15,486 bases of DNA from UMGS973 sp964507795 (GTDB lineage: Bacteria; Bacillota; Clostridia; Peptostreptococcales; Anaerovoracaceae): contig CAZDQV010000047.1 of the NCBI GenBank assembly GCA_964507795.1, positions 1 to 15,486 on the forward strand, in the 5' to 3' direction. The position numbers and the translations under genes were made by a program. The notes under the pieces were generated by a model. That model did not search any database. It worked only from the letters and a program-made list of their open reading frames with translations, and was not told where the DNA came from. Positions 1-8,032 of the stretch are shown piece by piece; within the stretch, counting starts at the first letter, position 1; the number at the start of each line of letters is the position of its first letter.

Positions 1-188
1 ATTGCGTGAAAACCGAGGCAAACAGAAATTTACAGTTGTTAATATCGGGAATGTGTGATAGCATAGATTAAGCAGCTCTTTGAGCTATGAGTTTGTGTTG
101 TCAAACGGTATGATATAACTTCAAAAACTGCTGATTTTTTAAGAATAATTAGTACTGATTCATGTAACTTAGAGGGAAAGGACAGGCA
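1..188. other. Left-edge non-coding stretch and leader of the GGDEF gene
   Basis: No complete gene fits here. One plus-strand frame is open from base 2 to a TGA at 56-58 (about 18 codons) and could be the tail of a gene outside the window, but that length is not significant. An extended -10 (TG at 111-112, TATAAC at 114-119) without a good -35 could serve the gene at 189. A small inverted repeat AGCTC-TTT-GAGCT lies at 74-86. No riboswitch was recognised. Confidence 0.4.
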
Positions 189-1334
189 GTGATAAATTTA
201 GGAGAGATAACAATAGCAAACGGCATAGCGTTTCTGATGATGATATTTTTGCTCGATTGCAGACGCAAAAACAGAAAAAGAGTTCAGGCAGAGGATAATA
301 TATTCAATTTGATGGCAATTATTGTGTTGATTGAAGCTATAATTGAAATCATATCGTTTGTAGTAGATGGCAAATCCTTTGCATGTGGTCGTGTGATGAA
401 CTATGTCACGAACAGCCTTTCTTTTGCGGGGACAGTGAGTATAGGTGTTCTCTGGTGTATTTATGTTGACCTTCGTGTTCACAAAAATTATCAAAAAACA
501 CGCCGCAGCATCAAATTCGTGATGATTCCGTGGCTTGTTGAAATTATAGCCCTTATTTACAATTCTTTTGGAACAAACTTTCTCTTCATCGTTTCAAAGG
601 ACAATATCTATCAGAGAGGGCCTTATGTTGTCATAGGATATGTGACTCTCCTTATCTATTTTGCATATAGCATTTTTTTGGTATATCGCTCCAAAAGACA
701 GGTATTCAGACTTGATTTTTTCCCGGTACACTATTTTGTTGGCCCATGCCTTGCCGGAGTAATTGTTCAGGGCACTTTTTATGGAATATCATCATCGTGG
801 GTTTCTGTTGCGATTGCAATGATATTTGTTCAGATGAAAGCTGATTCTGAAAATCTGCTGACTGATGCACTTTCGGGACTTTACAACAGGAGATATCTGA
901 ATGGCATACTGGACAAAAAAGATATTGCAAAGGGTAAACCGCTGTATGGAATTATGATGGATATCAATGATCTCAAAGAAATCAATGACAGATTTGGACA
1001 CAGCAAAGGGGATTGTGCTATACGCACATTGGGAGATATTCTTTTCAAATCAGTTCCTGAAGGAGGTATGCCAATCCGTTATGCAGGTGATGAATTTGTA
1101 GTTCTGATGTCTGATATCACACAGGAACAGGCTGACAGTGCAATGAACGAAATAGACAGGAATATTCAAAAGTTCAATGAATCGAAGGCCGAACCATTTA
1201 TCTTGAGTGCAGCCATGGGACAGGCAAAACTGGGAAGCGATGCGAATGTAGAAGCCTTCCTGACACAGATGGATGAAAACATGTATATAGAGAAACGAAA
1301 ATATCATGAAATAAAAGACAAAGAAATCAGATAA
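189..1334 (+). CDS. Membrane-bound GGDEF diguanylate cyclase
   Basis: Predicted to make cyclic di-GMP from two GTP at the membrane. Residues 1 to about 215 are hydrophobic with some five to seven membrane segments and no recognised sensor domain. The GGDEF domain follows, entered through DALSGLYNRR (226-235). It has the metal/substrate stretch D-x-N-x-L-K-x-I-N-D-x-x-G-H near 257-270 and an AGDEF signature at 299-303. The first glycine of GGDEF is alanine, which active cyclases tolerate. The position of the RxxD inhibitory site, five residues before the signature, reads PEGG, so allosteric product inhibition is probably absent. The start is GTG, about six bases after an AGGA; a GAGGG lies slightly further upstream. 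It is a single gene ending at a terminator shared with the convergent permease. The signal sensed is unknown. Confidence 0.88.
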   Translation: MINLGEITIANGIAFLMMIFLLDCRRKNRKRVQAEDNIFNLMAIIVLIEAIIEIISFVVDGKSFACGRVMNYVTNSLSFAGTVSIGVLWCIYVDLRVHKNYQKTRRSIKFVMIPWLVEIIALIYNSFGTNFLFIVSKDNIYQRGPYVVIGYVTLLIYFAYSIFLVYRSKRQVFRLDFFPVHYFVGPCLAGVIVQGTFYGISSSWVSVAIAMIFVQMKADSENLLTDALSGLYNRRYLNGILDKKDIAKGKPLYGIMMDINDLKEINDRFGHSKGDCAIRTLGDILFKSVPEGGMPIRYAGDEFVVLMSDITQEQADSAMNEIDRNIQKFNESKAEPFILSAAMGQAKLGSDANVEAFLTQMDENMYIEKRKYHEIKDKEIR

Positions 1335-1361
1335 AAAAACGCCTGAAAACCAGGCGTTTTT
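1335..1361. terminator. Bidirectional intrinsic terminator
   Basis: The stem AAAAACGCCTG (1335-1345) pairs with CAGGCGTTTTT (1351-1361) around the loop AAAAC. The A and T flanks give a U-tract on either strand, so it can end both the GGDEF gene (+) and the purine permease (-), whose stop codons lie on its two sides. Confidence 0.9.
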
Positions 1362-1369
1362 AAATGCAC

Positions 1370-2797
1370 TCAGACGATGAGGAAAAATTTCACAAGGAAT
1401 ATTGCAGATACGACATAAGTCAGTGCAGAGACACTTTTGCCTCTGCCTGTGAAAAGCATGATTATGCTGTAGGAAATAAGTCCTATCCCTATAGCATGAC
1501 CGATAGAGCCAGAAACAGGCATTGCAATCATCATAAGAGCGACAGGGACGAGCTGTGTCATGTCGCTGAAGTCTATTTTTTTGAGTCCTGCAACCATGAT
1601 AACTCCAACATAAATCAGTGCTGATGAGGTTGCTGCCGCAGGTATTATTGCTGCAATAGGAGCAATAAACATGCATGCAAGAAACAGAACCCCTGAAGTT
1701 AGAGAAGTAAGCCCTGTTCTGCCGCCAGCTTCAACACCGGAAGCCGATTCGACAAAAGTTGTAACTGTTGAAGTTCCTGTAACTGATCCTGCAATTGTAC
1801 CGATAGCATCAGCAGTAAGCGCCTGCTTCATCTTGGGCATATTACCTGACTCATCGAGCATGCCTGCCTTTGCAGCTGTGCCTACCAGAGTACCTATGGT
1901 ATCGAACATGTCAATGATACAGAATGTGATTATCAGCGTAATAACTGTGAACCAACCTATTTCCAGTATATTTGAAAAATCGAACTTGAAAAGAGTTGTC
2001 TGCAACATATCATCAAATGCCGGGATAAATGATGCATCCTTGAGACTTGCAAAAGGATTTGTTCCAAGGAATACGGCCTCTCCTACCCAGTAGATTACAG
2101 AAGCCGAAAGTATGCCCAAAAGTACTGAAGCTTTAAGTCCTTTGTGATTTGAGATGATGATAACAAACAGACCGGCAAACATTGTTACAACAGTCAGCAC
2201 CATTTGTGGGTATCCGTCGGACATATTTGTCTTTGCAAGTGCCGGTGTCAGAGCACCAAAGAAATCCCTCATAACATAAAAAGGTCCGCCGGTTTCAGAA
2301 TATATACCGGCATTTGACCCAAACCCTATATTAAGAAGCATTATGCCTATGGCAGGTGCAATGCCAAGCCTTATGCCCAAAGGAATGGAATCGACGATTT
2401 TTTCACGGATGTTCAGGACGGAGAGAAGTAAAAACACAATACCCTCAACAAGGATAATGCATAGTCCGGCCTGAAATGATTCCAGATATGACATGCCGGT
2501 AATGCTGACTATATTGGCAATTACAACAGCAAAAAAGCTGTTGAGCCCCATTCCAGGAGCCATGACAAACGGCTTGTTTGCGGCAAAAGCCATAACAAAG
2601 GTTCCTGTTGCCGAGGCGATGCATGTTGCAAGAAATACGCCGTTCCAAAGCTCACTGCCGCCGTCAGCACCGAAGTTTGTCAAAATGTTCGGATTGAGTG
2701 CGACAATGTATGCCATGGTCATAAATGTTGTAAGACCGGCAAATATCTCGGTTCGCACAGTAGTGTTGTTTTCTTTTAGTTTGAATAGTTTTTCCAT
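1370..2797 (-). CDS. AzgA/PbuG-type purine permease (NCS2 superfamily)
   Basis: A polytopic transporter, probably importing hypoxanthine, guanine or adenine with protons. At 475 aa it has the usual length of the AzgA branch. The N-terminus reads TEIFAGLTTFMTMAYIVALNP. MAPGMGLNSFFA (79-90) is the TM3-type motif. DMFDTIGTLVG (296-306) and GTSTVTTFVES followed by GVEAGGRTGLT (341-364) are the substrate-site signatures of the family. About 12 to 14 membrane segments are expected. The ATG follows GTGAGGAC with good spacing. A consensus promoter lies 40 bases upstream, so the leader is only about 35 nt, too short for a purine riboswitch. A phosphoribosyltransferase able to use an imported base is encoded at 10517-11068. 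The exact base transported cannot be told from sequence. Confidence 0.92.
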   Translation of the reverse strand: MEKLFKLKENNTTVRTEIFAGLTTFMTMAYIVALNPNILTNFGADGGSELWNGVFLATCIASATGTFVMAFAANKPFVMAPGMGLNSFFAVVIANIVSITGMSYLESFQAGLCIILVEGIVFLLLSVLNIREKIVDSIPLGIRLGIAPAIGIMLLNIGFGSNAGIYSETGGPFYVMRDFFGALTPALAKTNMSDGYPQMVLTVVTMFAGLFVIIISNHKGLKASVLLGILSASVIYWVGEAVFLGTNPFASLKDASFIPAFDDMLQTTLFKFDFSNILEIGWFTVITLIITFCIIDMFDTIGTLVGTAAKAGMLDESGNMPKMKQALTADAIGTIAGSVTGTSTVTTFVESASGVEAGGRTGLTSLTSGVLFLACMFIAPIAAIIPAAATSSALIYVGVIMVAGLKKIDFSDMTQLVPVALMMIAMPVSGSIGHAIGIGLISYSIIMLFTGRGKSVSALTYVVSAIFLVKFFLIV

Positions 2798-2838
2798 AAA
2801 GTCCTCACTTTTTTTTTAACATAAACCAACAAGGAAAC

Positions 2839-2867
2839 ATTATATTACTCTATTGAATTTGTGTCAA
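2839..2867 (-). promoter_or_regulatory. Consensus sigma-A promoter of the purine permease
   Basis: Read on the minus strand, TTGACA (2867-2862), a 17-base spacer and TATAAT (2844-2839) match the consensus at every position. The predicted start site is near 2832, giving a leader of about 35 nt. Confidence 0.85.
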
Positions 2868-2901
2868 ATGTGACAGACTGGGTGAAAAGTTTTAGGAAAT
2901 A

Positions 2902-3300
2902 TTAACACTTCTTTTGAGATGCAATGGCTTCAAGAGAAACAAGTACGGCATAATCTGCAGCAAGAGCTGCAAAATCAAGGACATATTCAGCCATAAGAAG
3001 CTTTTCGTCAGAAGAGGCTTCCGTTTCCAGAAAACGCTTTTCGGCTTTTTCTTTTGTGTTTTGTGCAATGTTCAACATTTTTGTATAGGCCTCTGAAATT
3101 ATCGTTGCGGTTTCGTTTTTTGAAAACCTCAGCATTTTACCCAGACGCTCTTCTGTCTGCAGGCAACTTTTCTTCAGGGCGGCTATTTCTGCTTTCAGGC
3201 TTGTATCATCATAGGCTTCACTTAAGGTAATTTGATTATGCAGCTTGCTTATCTTTGTATCAAGCTCTTTCAGCTTTACAGTGAATATTTTATCAGACAT
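2902..3300 (-). CDS. Small coiled-coil protein of unknown function
   Basis: I do not recognise a family. The 132-residue product is soluble, has no signal peptide, and is rich in Lys, Glu, Ala and Leu. Heptad-like helices run from about residue 5 to 110, and a hydrophobic alanine-rich helix (LDFAALAADYAVLVSLEAIA) precedes the terminal QKKC. The ATG is preceded by GGGAGGG at good spacing, and a recognisable promoter lies just upstream, so the gene is very probably real. It sits between two permeases on the same strand. No terminator is visible after it, so read-through into the purine permease is possible. The ending at a single cysteine could allow disulfide formation, but that is speculation. 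Confidence 0.75.
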   Translation of the reverse strand: MSDKIFTVKLKELDTKISKLHNQITLSEAYDDTSLKAEIAALKKSCLQTEERLGKMLRFSKNETATIISEAYTKMLNIAQNTKEKAEKRFLETEASSDEKLLMAEYVLDFAALAADYAVLVSLEAIASQKKC

Positions 3301-3332
3301 CAGAATCCCTCCCTTTTATTGGTGTCACATAT

Positions 3333-3361
3333 ATTTTAGGATTCTTTATCTGCGTTTTCAA
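3333..3361 (-). promoter_or_regulatory. Promoter of the coiled-coil protein gene
   Basis: Minus strand: TTGAAA (3361-3356), a 17-base spacer and TAAAAT (3338-3333), each one mismatch from consensus. It lies between the APC-permease terminator and the ATG at 3300. Confidence 0.7.
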
Positions 3362-3384
3362 TTGTCATTTCGGGACATATGTAT

Positions 3385-3412
3385 AAAAAACCGCAGCGAT
3401 GAGGCTGCGGTT
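3385..3412 (-). terminator. Intrinsic terminator of the APC permease gene
   Basis: On the minus strand AACCGCAGC and GCTGCGGTT form a perfect 9-bp stem around a 6-base loop, with six T residues at its 3' side (plus-strand A-run 3385-3390). It lies about 20 bases after the permease stop codon. Confidence 0.88.
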
Positions 3413-3432
3413 GTGATATTTTTGTATTTTGT

Positions 3433-5142
3433 TTACAGATCGTGTTTTTCCTCGTTGAGGTATTTGTCCATAAGAACATCTATATCTACTTCTTTTTCAG
3501 GAAGTGGAGTATCTTTTTTCTTGCCTACAATTGCAAAAATTATTCCAATTATAATTGCGGCAAGGCCAAGCCATTTTAGAAGTTCAAGCACCGTTGGGAT
3601 GCAGTTTGAGAACATATCATAATCGTCAGGACCCCATTCGCCGTAATCAATTTCATACCATTTGAGCCAGAACTGACCGAAGAATGACAATACACCGGAG
3701 CATATAAGGAATACACCGATTCTTACTGTATCTCCGACTGCAAGCTTTGTCTTAGGATTTACAGGATTGCCTTCAGGGTCTGTAACGGCAAGTCCGCCGA
3801 AGATAATCTTGAAGATGATGTATGCCACAAGACCGCTCAGCAGCGCAAGCATTCCTATTGCAAGATAATCTGTCCCGTTGATAACCAGTGCAAATACTGC
3901 AATAGCCATCGGAAATCCCGCATAGAATATCATTGCAGGTTTGCCGCCTTTGATATAGTAAAGTCCTCTTTCTTCTCTCTTTTCAAGAGGAATTTTCTTT
4001 CTCAGTTTGAGCACTGCAAGAGGAATGATAATATATATAGCAAGGATAAACACAACTTCCATACTAACCAGTGTAGTGAAATCTGACTGGCAGAGGATAA
4101 GTGTTACTACTGAAAGCGATAAAACGCCGATATATGGAACTCCTCTTTTCTTTGATACCTTTACCATGAACTGAGGGCAAAGATGGTCATCTGCAAGTAC
4201 GAAGAAGCCTCTTGATCCTGATGCAAGGTATGTATTGAAAATCGCACACTGTGATATAATTGCCACAAGAAGGAATACATATCCCCATGCCTGACCCAGG
4301 TGAGTTGTGAGGATTGTTGCATATCCTATTGAATCTCCGCTGAAACCGCCGTCTGTTGACCACAGTTCCCAGCTTCCTGCAGGAAGACTTGCAAGTCCGC
4401 CAAGAGTAGGAAGTACATATGTAAGTGCTACAAGCGGCATTGCTATCATTAATCCTTTAGGTATTACCTGAGGGTCTTTAACTTCTCCACCCATGTTGGA
4501 GATGCATTCATATCCGCAATACATCCATATGCATATGCAGATGCCTCCGCCTACGCCGTCTATGATGCCGTAGTCTTCAGGAAGAATCGGGTCCATAGGG
4601 TTTGTCTGCCAGTTGATAAATCCAACTATTGCAACCAGTGCAAATGCCATAACTATGAGGATGGAAAGGATTGTACTTACCTGTCCAACTTCCTTGAGAC
4701 CCAGAAGATTTATAACTGTGAATATGAGGATCATGCCTATCTTGACTGCCTGTATGGCAAGATCGCTCATAGGAATCATCTGGCTTACATAACCTGCAAC
4801 CAGTGCAACATATGTACCGTTGCAGATATATGTGGACACTGTTGCCCACCAGCCTGTCTGGAAGCCCCAGAATTCACCGAAAGCTTCTTTTGCCCATACG
4901 TATACGCCACCTTCTGATGGTAAAACCGCACCGCATTCTGCAACCAGATTACTGATAGGATACGCCCATATGATAGGGAAAACTATTAAAAGAATTAATG
5001 TCATGCCGGGACCTGACGCCGGTATTATTTCTTCAATACCAAAAGCTCCTGCACCAACAAGACAATACAGCATGAAAACTATTCCTGATACTTTAATATC
5101 ATGTTTTTTCAGTCCTGCTACACCTTGTGTATGCTGACTCAT
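3433..5142 (-). CDS. APC-superfamily amino acid/polyamine permease
   Basis: A secondary transporter of the amino acid-polyamine-organocation superfamily. The glycine-rich TM1 segment LVGAGAFGIEE (28-38) is the unwound substrate-binding helix. It is followed by PASGPG, PSEGGVYVWAKEAFGEFWGFQTGWW and FGIEE, which resemble the branch that includes polyamine and broad amino-acid transporters. At 569 aa it is about 100 residues longer than a plain 12-TM member. The extra C-terminal part carries two more hydrophobic segments enclosing an acidic, aromatic loop (near YEIDYGEWGPDDYD), then a charged tail. The ATG follows a strong AAGGAGGT. It is a single-gene unit with its own leader and terminator. 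The substrate is not determined. An extracellular peptidase and an amino-acid dehydrogenase-like enzyme nearby suggest an amino acid. Confidence 0.87.
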   Translation of the reverse strand: MSQHTQGVAGLKKHDIKVSGIVFMLYCLVGAGAFGIEEIIPASGPGMTLILLIVFPIIWAYPISNLVAECGAVLPSEGGVYVWAKEAFGEFWGFQTGWWATVSTYICNGTYVALVAGYVSQMIPMSDLAIQAVKIGMILIFTVINLLGLKEVGQVSTILSILIVMAFALVAIVGFINWQTNPMDPILPEDYGIIDGVGGGICICIWMYCGYECISNMGGEVKDPQVIPKGLMIAMPLVALTYVLPTLGGLASLPAGSWELWSTDGGFSGDSIGYATILTTHLGQAWGYVFLLVAIISQCAIFNTYLASGSRGFFVLADDHLCPQFMVKVSKKRGVPYIGVLSLSVVTLILCQSDFTTLVSMEVVFILAIYIIIPLAVLKLRKKIPLEKREERGLYYIKGGKPAMIFYAGFPMAIAVFALVINGTDYLAIGMLALLSGLVAYIIFKIIFGGLAVTDPEGNPVNPKTKLAVGDTVRIGVFLICSGVLSFFGQFWLKWYEIDYGEWGPDDYDMFSNCIPTVLELLKWLGLAAIIIGIIFAIVGKKKDTPLPEKEVDIDVLMDKYLNEEKHDL

Positions 5143-5182
5143 TTTTTACCTCCTTAAATATATAACATATAATATAATGCAG

Positions 5183-5237
5183 GGCAGAGCATATCAGAGA
5201 CGCTCCGCCGACGTTTCAAGAGGGCACTCAAAACGTC
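5183..5237 (-). promoter_or_regulatory. Tandem-hairpin 5' leader of the APC permease
   Basis: Two hairpins abut in the predicted leader (minus strand). The first has GACGTTT (5237-5231) pairing with AAACGTC (5216-5210) around a 14-base loop with an inner GAG/CTC. The second has GGCGGAGCG (5209-5201) pairing with TGCTCTGCC (5191-5183), nine pairs including two G-U. They lie about 40 nt before the ribosome binding site. No U-tract follows, so this is not a terminator. I could not match it to a riboswitch family I know. Structure seen; function inferred. Confidence 0.45.
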
Positions 5238-5247
5238 TTGTACATAA

Positions 5248-5277
5248 TATATAGCATTTATATGTGCATTTTGGCAA
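5248..5277 (-). promoter_or_regulatory. Candidate promoter of the APC permease
   Basis: Minus strand: TTGCCA (5277-5272), an 18-base spacer, TATATA (5253-5248). An alternative in the same place is TTGGGC, 17 bases, TATAAA (5262-5257). Either would start transcription just before the two hairpins. The choice cannot be made by eye. Confidence 0.45.
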
Positions 5278-5451
5278 TAGCCCAAGGGTATTAATTTTAC
5301 CTGAAATCGCAAACGTCGCAAGCATATAAGGAAACAGCGGCAAATTAGTGCTGCATCTTTATTGCCTGCCGTATATCGCACATCGTGTGCAAAATGAGGC
5401 AAAATGTAATTTTGTGAAAAGGCATTGGAATGATGTGGGTTCGCTCCGCCT
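5278..5451. other. Intergenic stretch without recognisable function
   Basis: This lies between the APC permease promoter and the DUF4143 remnant. It is AT-rich, with no convincing gene, terminator or repeat. A minus-strand frame of 82 codons that covers part of it and runs into the leader (5402-5154) has no ribosome binding site and an unlikely composition. Confidence 0.5.
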
Positions 5452-5694
5452 TATGAAGTGGATTTTCTGATACAGCGGGAGAATGATATTTCCCCTGTTG
5501 AAGTTAAATCTGAAGCCAATACATTCAGCAGGAACCTGAAAAAGTTCAAGGAGCTGTTTCCAGGTAGGGTCAAACTTCGTATACGATTTTCACTGAACAA
5601 TCTGAAACTGGATGATGATGTGCTCAACATTCCCCTGTTTATGGCAGATCAGACAGATCGTCTGATTGGCAAAGCTCTTGCAAATCAGCAATGA
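5452..5694 (+). pseudogene. C-terminal remnant of a DUF4143-type ATPase
   Basis: The readable frame (YEVDFLIQRENDISPVEVKS, then NIPLFMADQ near the end) matches the C-terminal end of AAA-type ATPases with a DUF4143 domain. These are normally about 400 residues and end with the E-V-D-F-L/PVEVK segment of a nuclease-like fold. Only about 80 residues remain. The Walker A/B ATPase part is absent, an in-frame TGA stands at 5431-5433, and no ribosome binding site precedes the GTG at 5458. It is therefore a decayed fragment rather than a gene. Such ATPases are often multicopy and prone to gain and loss, and this piece may mark an old insertion or deletion between the permease and the peptidase. Confidence 0.75.
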
Positions 5695-5714
5695 GATACA
5701 GAAATTTTTCTCAT

Positions 5715-5744
5715 AAAAAGAAGGCTCTTTTAAAGAGCCTTCTT
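5715..5744 (-). terminator. Intrinsic terminator of the M28 peptidase gene
   Basis: Arms AAGAAGGCTC (5718-5727) and GAGCCTTCTT (5735-5744) enclose TTTTAAA. The plus-strand A-run 5715-5719 gives the U-tract on the minus strand. It stands about 20 bases after the peptidase stop. It may also end transcription from the remnant on the other strand. Confidence 0.85.
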
Positions 5745-5761
5745 ATATACCGCCATTATTC

Positions 5762-7915
5762 CTATTTCATTAGCTTGGTTACTTTGGCCATGTTTTCAAC
5801 TTCATCATCTGCATATGATTTGATTTCTTTGAATGTATCAGTCAAAGCTTCTTTGTAAACCTTGATTGCTGCTTCATAATCAGGTTCTTCACCTGCCTCA
5901 GCAGCTTTTACAAGATCATGAGTTGTATGTCCTGTATAAAGGATAGGAGGCATAGTATCTGTTCCCCAGAAAGTCTTATCTGTAGAGATATAATCCTGAT
6001 CATACATATGCATGATATCATCTGAACCTTCTGTTCCGAATATGTAATAGTCATATTCGAGACCGCCGTTTAATCCGTACAGAACATCTACAGCACCTGT
6101 CTCGTCATCGTTTGTAAGTTCTTTGTTTTCAAGAGCAGTTATTGCTGTCTTCAATACGCTTACGTTGTCGTTAATTGTAGGATGTCCGTATGCCACGCCT
6201 TCAGGATTTGCTTCAAAGAAGCATTTCTGAATTTCTGCGAAAACTTCAAGAGTCTGTTTGTTGAGTTCAACACCCTGCGCTCTCAGGTCTGCTGTGTCTT
6301 CACCTGCTGTTGCAGCCTCTTCATAGGCTGTATTTATTTCTGCTATCTTGGCATTGTATTCTTCTGCAACAGTTCTCATATCAGCAACAGCTGCCTTGTA
6401 TGCTTCAACATCCACATCAGCTTCTTCTGCAATCTCATCATTCAGGTTTTCTTCGAGACGGTCACAAGTCTTGGTCATATCAAGCTCGAGAGCAGGAGTC
6501 TTGTCAATATATATTGCATATGCGCCATACCAGTAGAGGTTGCCGAGCATTGTGGCTTCTGACCATGTATCCTTGCTGTCTTCGGTTGTATGATATCTCT
6601 GGCACATAAATACATCACCAAGGAAACCGTTGATCATGTACGGTACTCCATGCCATCTGTAGGAAACGCCGTCTTCCATATTGCTTGCATCTACAGGCTC
6701 TGCGTCAAGAGCAATCTCTGTCATAGGAACGATGCCTGATTCTTCGATGAGTTTTTTGCTCAGAGTTCCAAACTCAGGAACGCAGGAAACTCTTAGAGTT
6801 TTGTCTGCAGGTTCAAATGCCGGAAGTTCACAGTTGAGCATTGCTATTGTTGTTTTAGCCCATTCAGGCTTTTCTTTGTCGATTACGCCCCATGCACCTG
6901 TTGTCCAGTCATATTGAGCACCTGTAGCACCCCATTCTTCTGCACCGTGCGCAACAACTGCTATATCGTTTTCAGGAACATATCCTGAGTCTATCATAGC
7001 TTTGGCTATAGTAAAGTCCATACCTATTGCAGCACAGTCATCCTGGAATCCGTACCAATACTTGTCATAATGTCCCGACAGCATTATCTGCTGGTCTGAG
7101 GATTTGCCCTTGATATATCCAACAACGCTGTAAGTAGTACCTTCGCCAGGTTCAAAGTCAACATCTACCATAAGATTTGCCTCATTGTTGCCATCTTCGA
7201 TTGCTCCTATAATTTCCTGTGCCTGGTTGTAGCTTATTGCAACCGTAGGGATTATGTCATCACAGCATATATCCTGTACGTTGATTGTGTCTTCATTGAG
7301 TTCGCCATAGCCGCTGTTTGCATAGCTTACAAGGGCAACTGCACCTTTTTCATCTGCCTGTCTGATGTATCCGTCAATCCATGATTCGTTTGACTGGTCT
7401 ACCTGTGCAAGCACTATTTTGCCTTCAACATCAAGGCCTTCATAGTCAGACTCAAATCCTGTACCTACGTTGACGATTTCAGCTGTGATGCCGTCTTCAT
7501 CTGTACCTTTGCACTGATATGCTGCAGGCATCAGATCAATTTCGGTTCCTTCGATGGTAAAGCTTGAATCGTTGAACTGGAATTTGTCAACCGTAGTTGC
7601 GATTTTTTCAACATCAGTAAGTCCGATTGCTTCCATTTCATCTGCAAGGAAATCAGCACATTTGTGCTCTGCATCAGAACCTGCTGTTCTCCAGCCTAAT
7701 TCACAGTCCCAATACTCTTCGTCATAAGCGAGCTTTTCTGTCAGATTGTATGCATACTCCATATCTATTGCGTTTGCATAGTTTTCGACATCGGCTGTCA
7801 TTGACAGGTCTGAATCAAGACTTACTTCACCGCTACCGCTGCTGCCGCAGCCTGTGAAGCACATTGCAGCTGTTACTGCAAATGCTGTCACGCAAGTTAG
7901 TAGTTTTTTCTTCAT
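5762..7915 (-). CDS. M28-family metallopeptidase lipoprotein with PA domain
   Basis: A surface-anchored zinc aminopeptidase or carboxypeptidase-like enzyme of 717 aa. The signal peptide MKKKLLTCVTAFAVTAAMCF runs to a lipobox-like FTGC with Cys23 as the lipid site. A protease-associated domain spans roughly 125-255 (GLDVEGKIVLAQVDQ, then EKGAVALVSYANSGYG). The M28 core follows. Candidate ligands are H282 in SGHYD, D292 or D293 in GFQDD, E326-E327 in HGAEEWGA (base and ligand), E363 in NCE where an Asp is more usual, and H442 in RYHTTED. The region after about 480 is acidic and helical, then a glycine- and tyrosine-rich end, with no family recognised. The start at 7915 is chosen because GAGGAGGAAC and the lipoprotein signal follow directly. 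The frame stays open upstream to 8005, but the promoter lies inside that extension. The substrate is unknown. Confidence 0.87.
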   Translation of the reverse strand: MKKKLLTCVTAFAVTAAMCFTGCGSSGSGEVSLDSDLSMTADVENYANAIDMEYAYNLTEKLAYDEEYWDCELGWRTAGSDAEHKCADFLADEMEAIGLTDVEKIATTVDKFQFNDSSFTIEGTEIDLMPAAYQCKGTDEDGITAEIVNVGTGFESDYEGLDVEGKIVLAQVDQSNESWIDGYIRQADEKGAVALVSYANSGYGELNEDTINVQDICCDDIIPTVAISYNQAQEIIGAIEDGNNEANLMVDVDFEPGEGTTYSVVGYIKGKSSDQQIMLSGHYDKYWYGFQDDCAAIGMDFTIAKAMIDSGYVPENDIAVVAHGAEEWGATGAQYDWTTGAWGVIDKEKPEWAKTTIAMLNCELPAFEPADKTLRVSCVPEFGTLSKKLIEESGIVPMTEIALDAEPVDASNMEDGVSYRWHGVPYMINGFLGDVFMCQRYHTTEDSKDTWSEATMLGNLYWYGAYAIYIDKTPALELDMTKTCDRLEENLNDEIAEEADVDVEAYKAAVADMRTVAEEYNAKIAEINTAYEEAATAGEDTADLRAQGVELNKQTLEVFAEIQKCFFEANPEGVAYGHPTINDNVSVLKTAITALENKELTNDDETGAVDVLYGLNGGLEYDYYIFGTEGSDDIMHMYDQDYISTDKTFWGTDTMPPILYTGHTTHDLVKAAEAGEEPDYEAAIKVYKEALTDTFKEIKSYADDEVENMAKVTKLMK

Positions 7916-7958
7916 TTTAGTTCCTCCTCGTAAAATATATAAAATGAGTTCTGTAACA

Positions 7959-7987
7959 ACAGTACCACTCATCAAGTTTTCTGTCAA
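7959..7987 (-). promoter_or_regulatory. Promoter of the M28 peptidase gene
   Basis: Minus strand: TTGACA (7987-7982), a 17-base spacer, TACTGT (7964-7959), preceded by TGG, making an extended -10. An interrupted inverted repeat (GAGT, CTGT, ACAG, ACTC between 7946 and 7970) covers the -10 and start site and could be an operator. The start site is near 7952, with a leader of about 37 nt. Confidence 0.7.
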
Positions 7988-8032
7988 TTCGTTTTTTTCG
8001 TACAATTCAAATTTCGGTTGTTTTCTGCAGCA

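Noticed and set aside
1050..1676. Minus-strand 208-codon frame over the GGDEF and permease ends
   Set aside because: It crosses the bidirectional terminator and is antisense or out of frame to two clear genes, with a Cys/His-rich shadow composition.
2798..2901. Purine riboswitch before the purine permease
   Set aside because: The consensus promoter leaves a leader of about 35 nt, shorter than a purine aptamer, and the conserved loops are absent.
5154..5402. Minus-strand 82-codon frame upstream of the APC permease
   Set aside because: No ribosome binding site and an unlikely composition. It overlaps the predicted promoter and leader hairpins.
5143..5457. Known riboswitch class (guanidine, glycine, lysine, T-box) before the APC permease
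   Set aside because: I looked for their conserved loops and did not find them; only the unassigned two-hairpin structure remains.
7916..8005. Longer start for the M28 peptidase
   Set aside because: The extension contains the promoter and lacks a ribosome site. The ATG at 7915 has both an SD and a lipoprotein signal.
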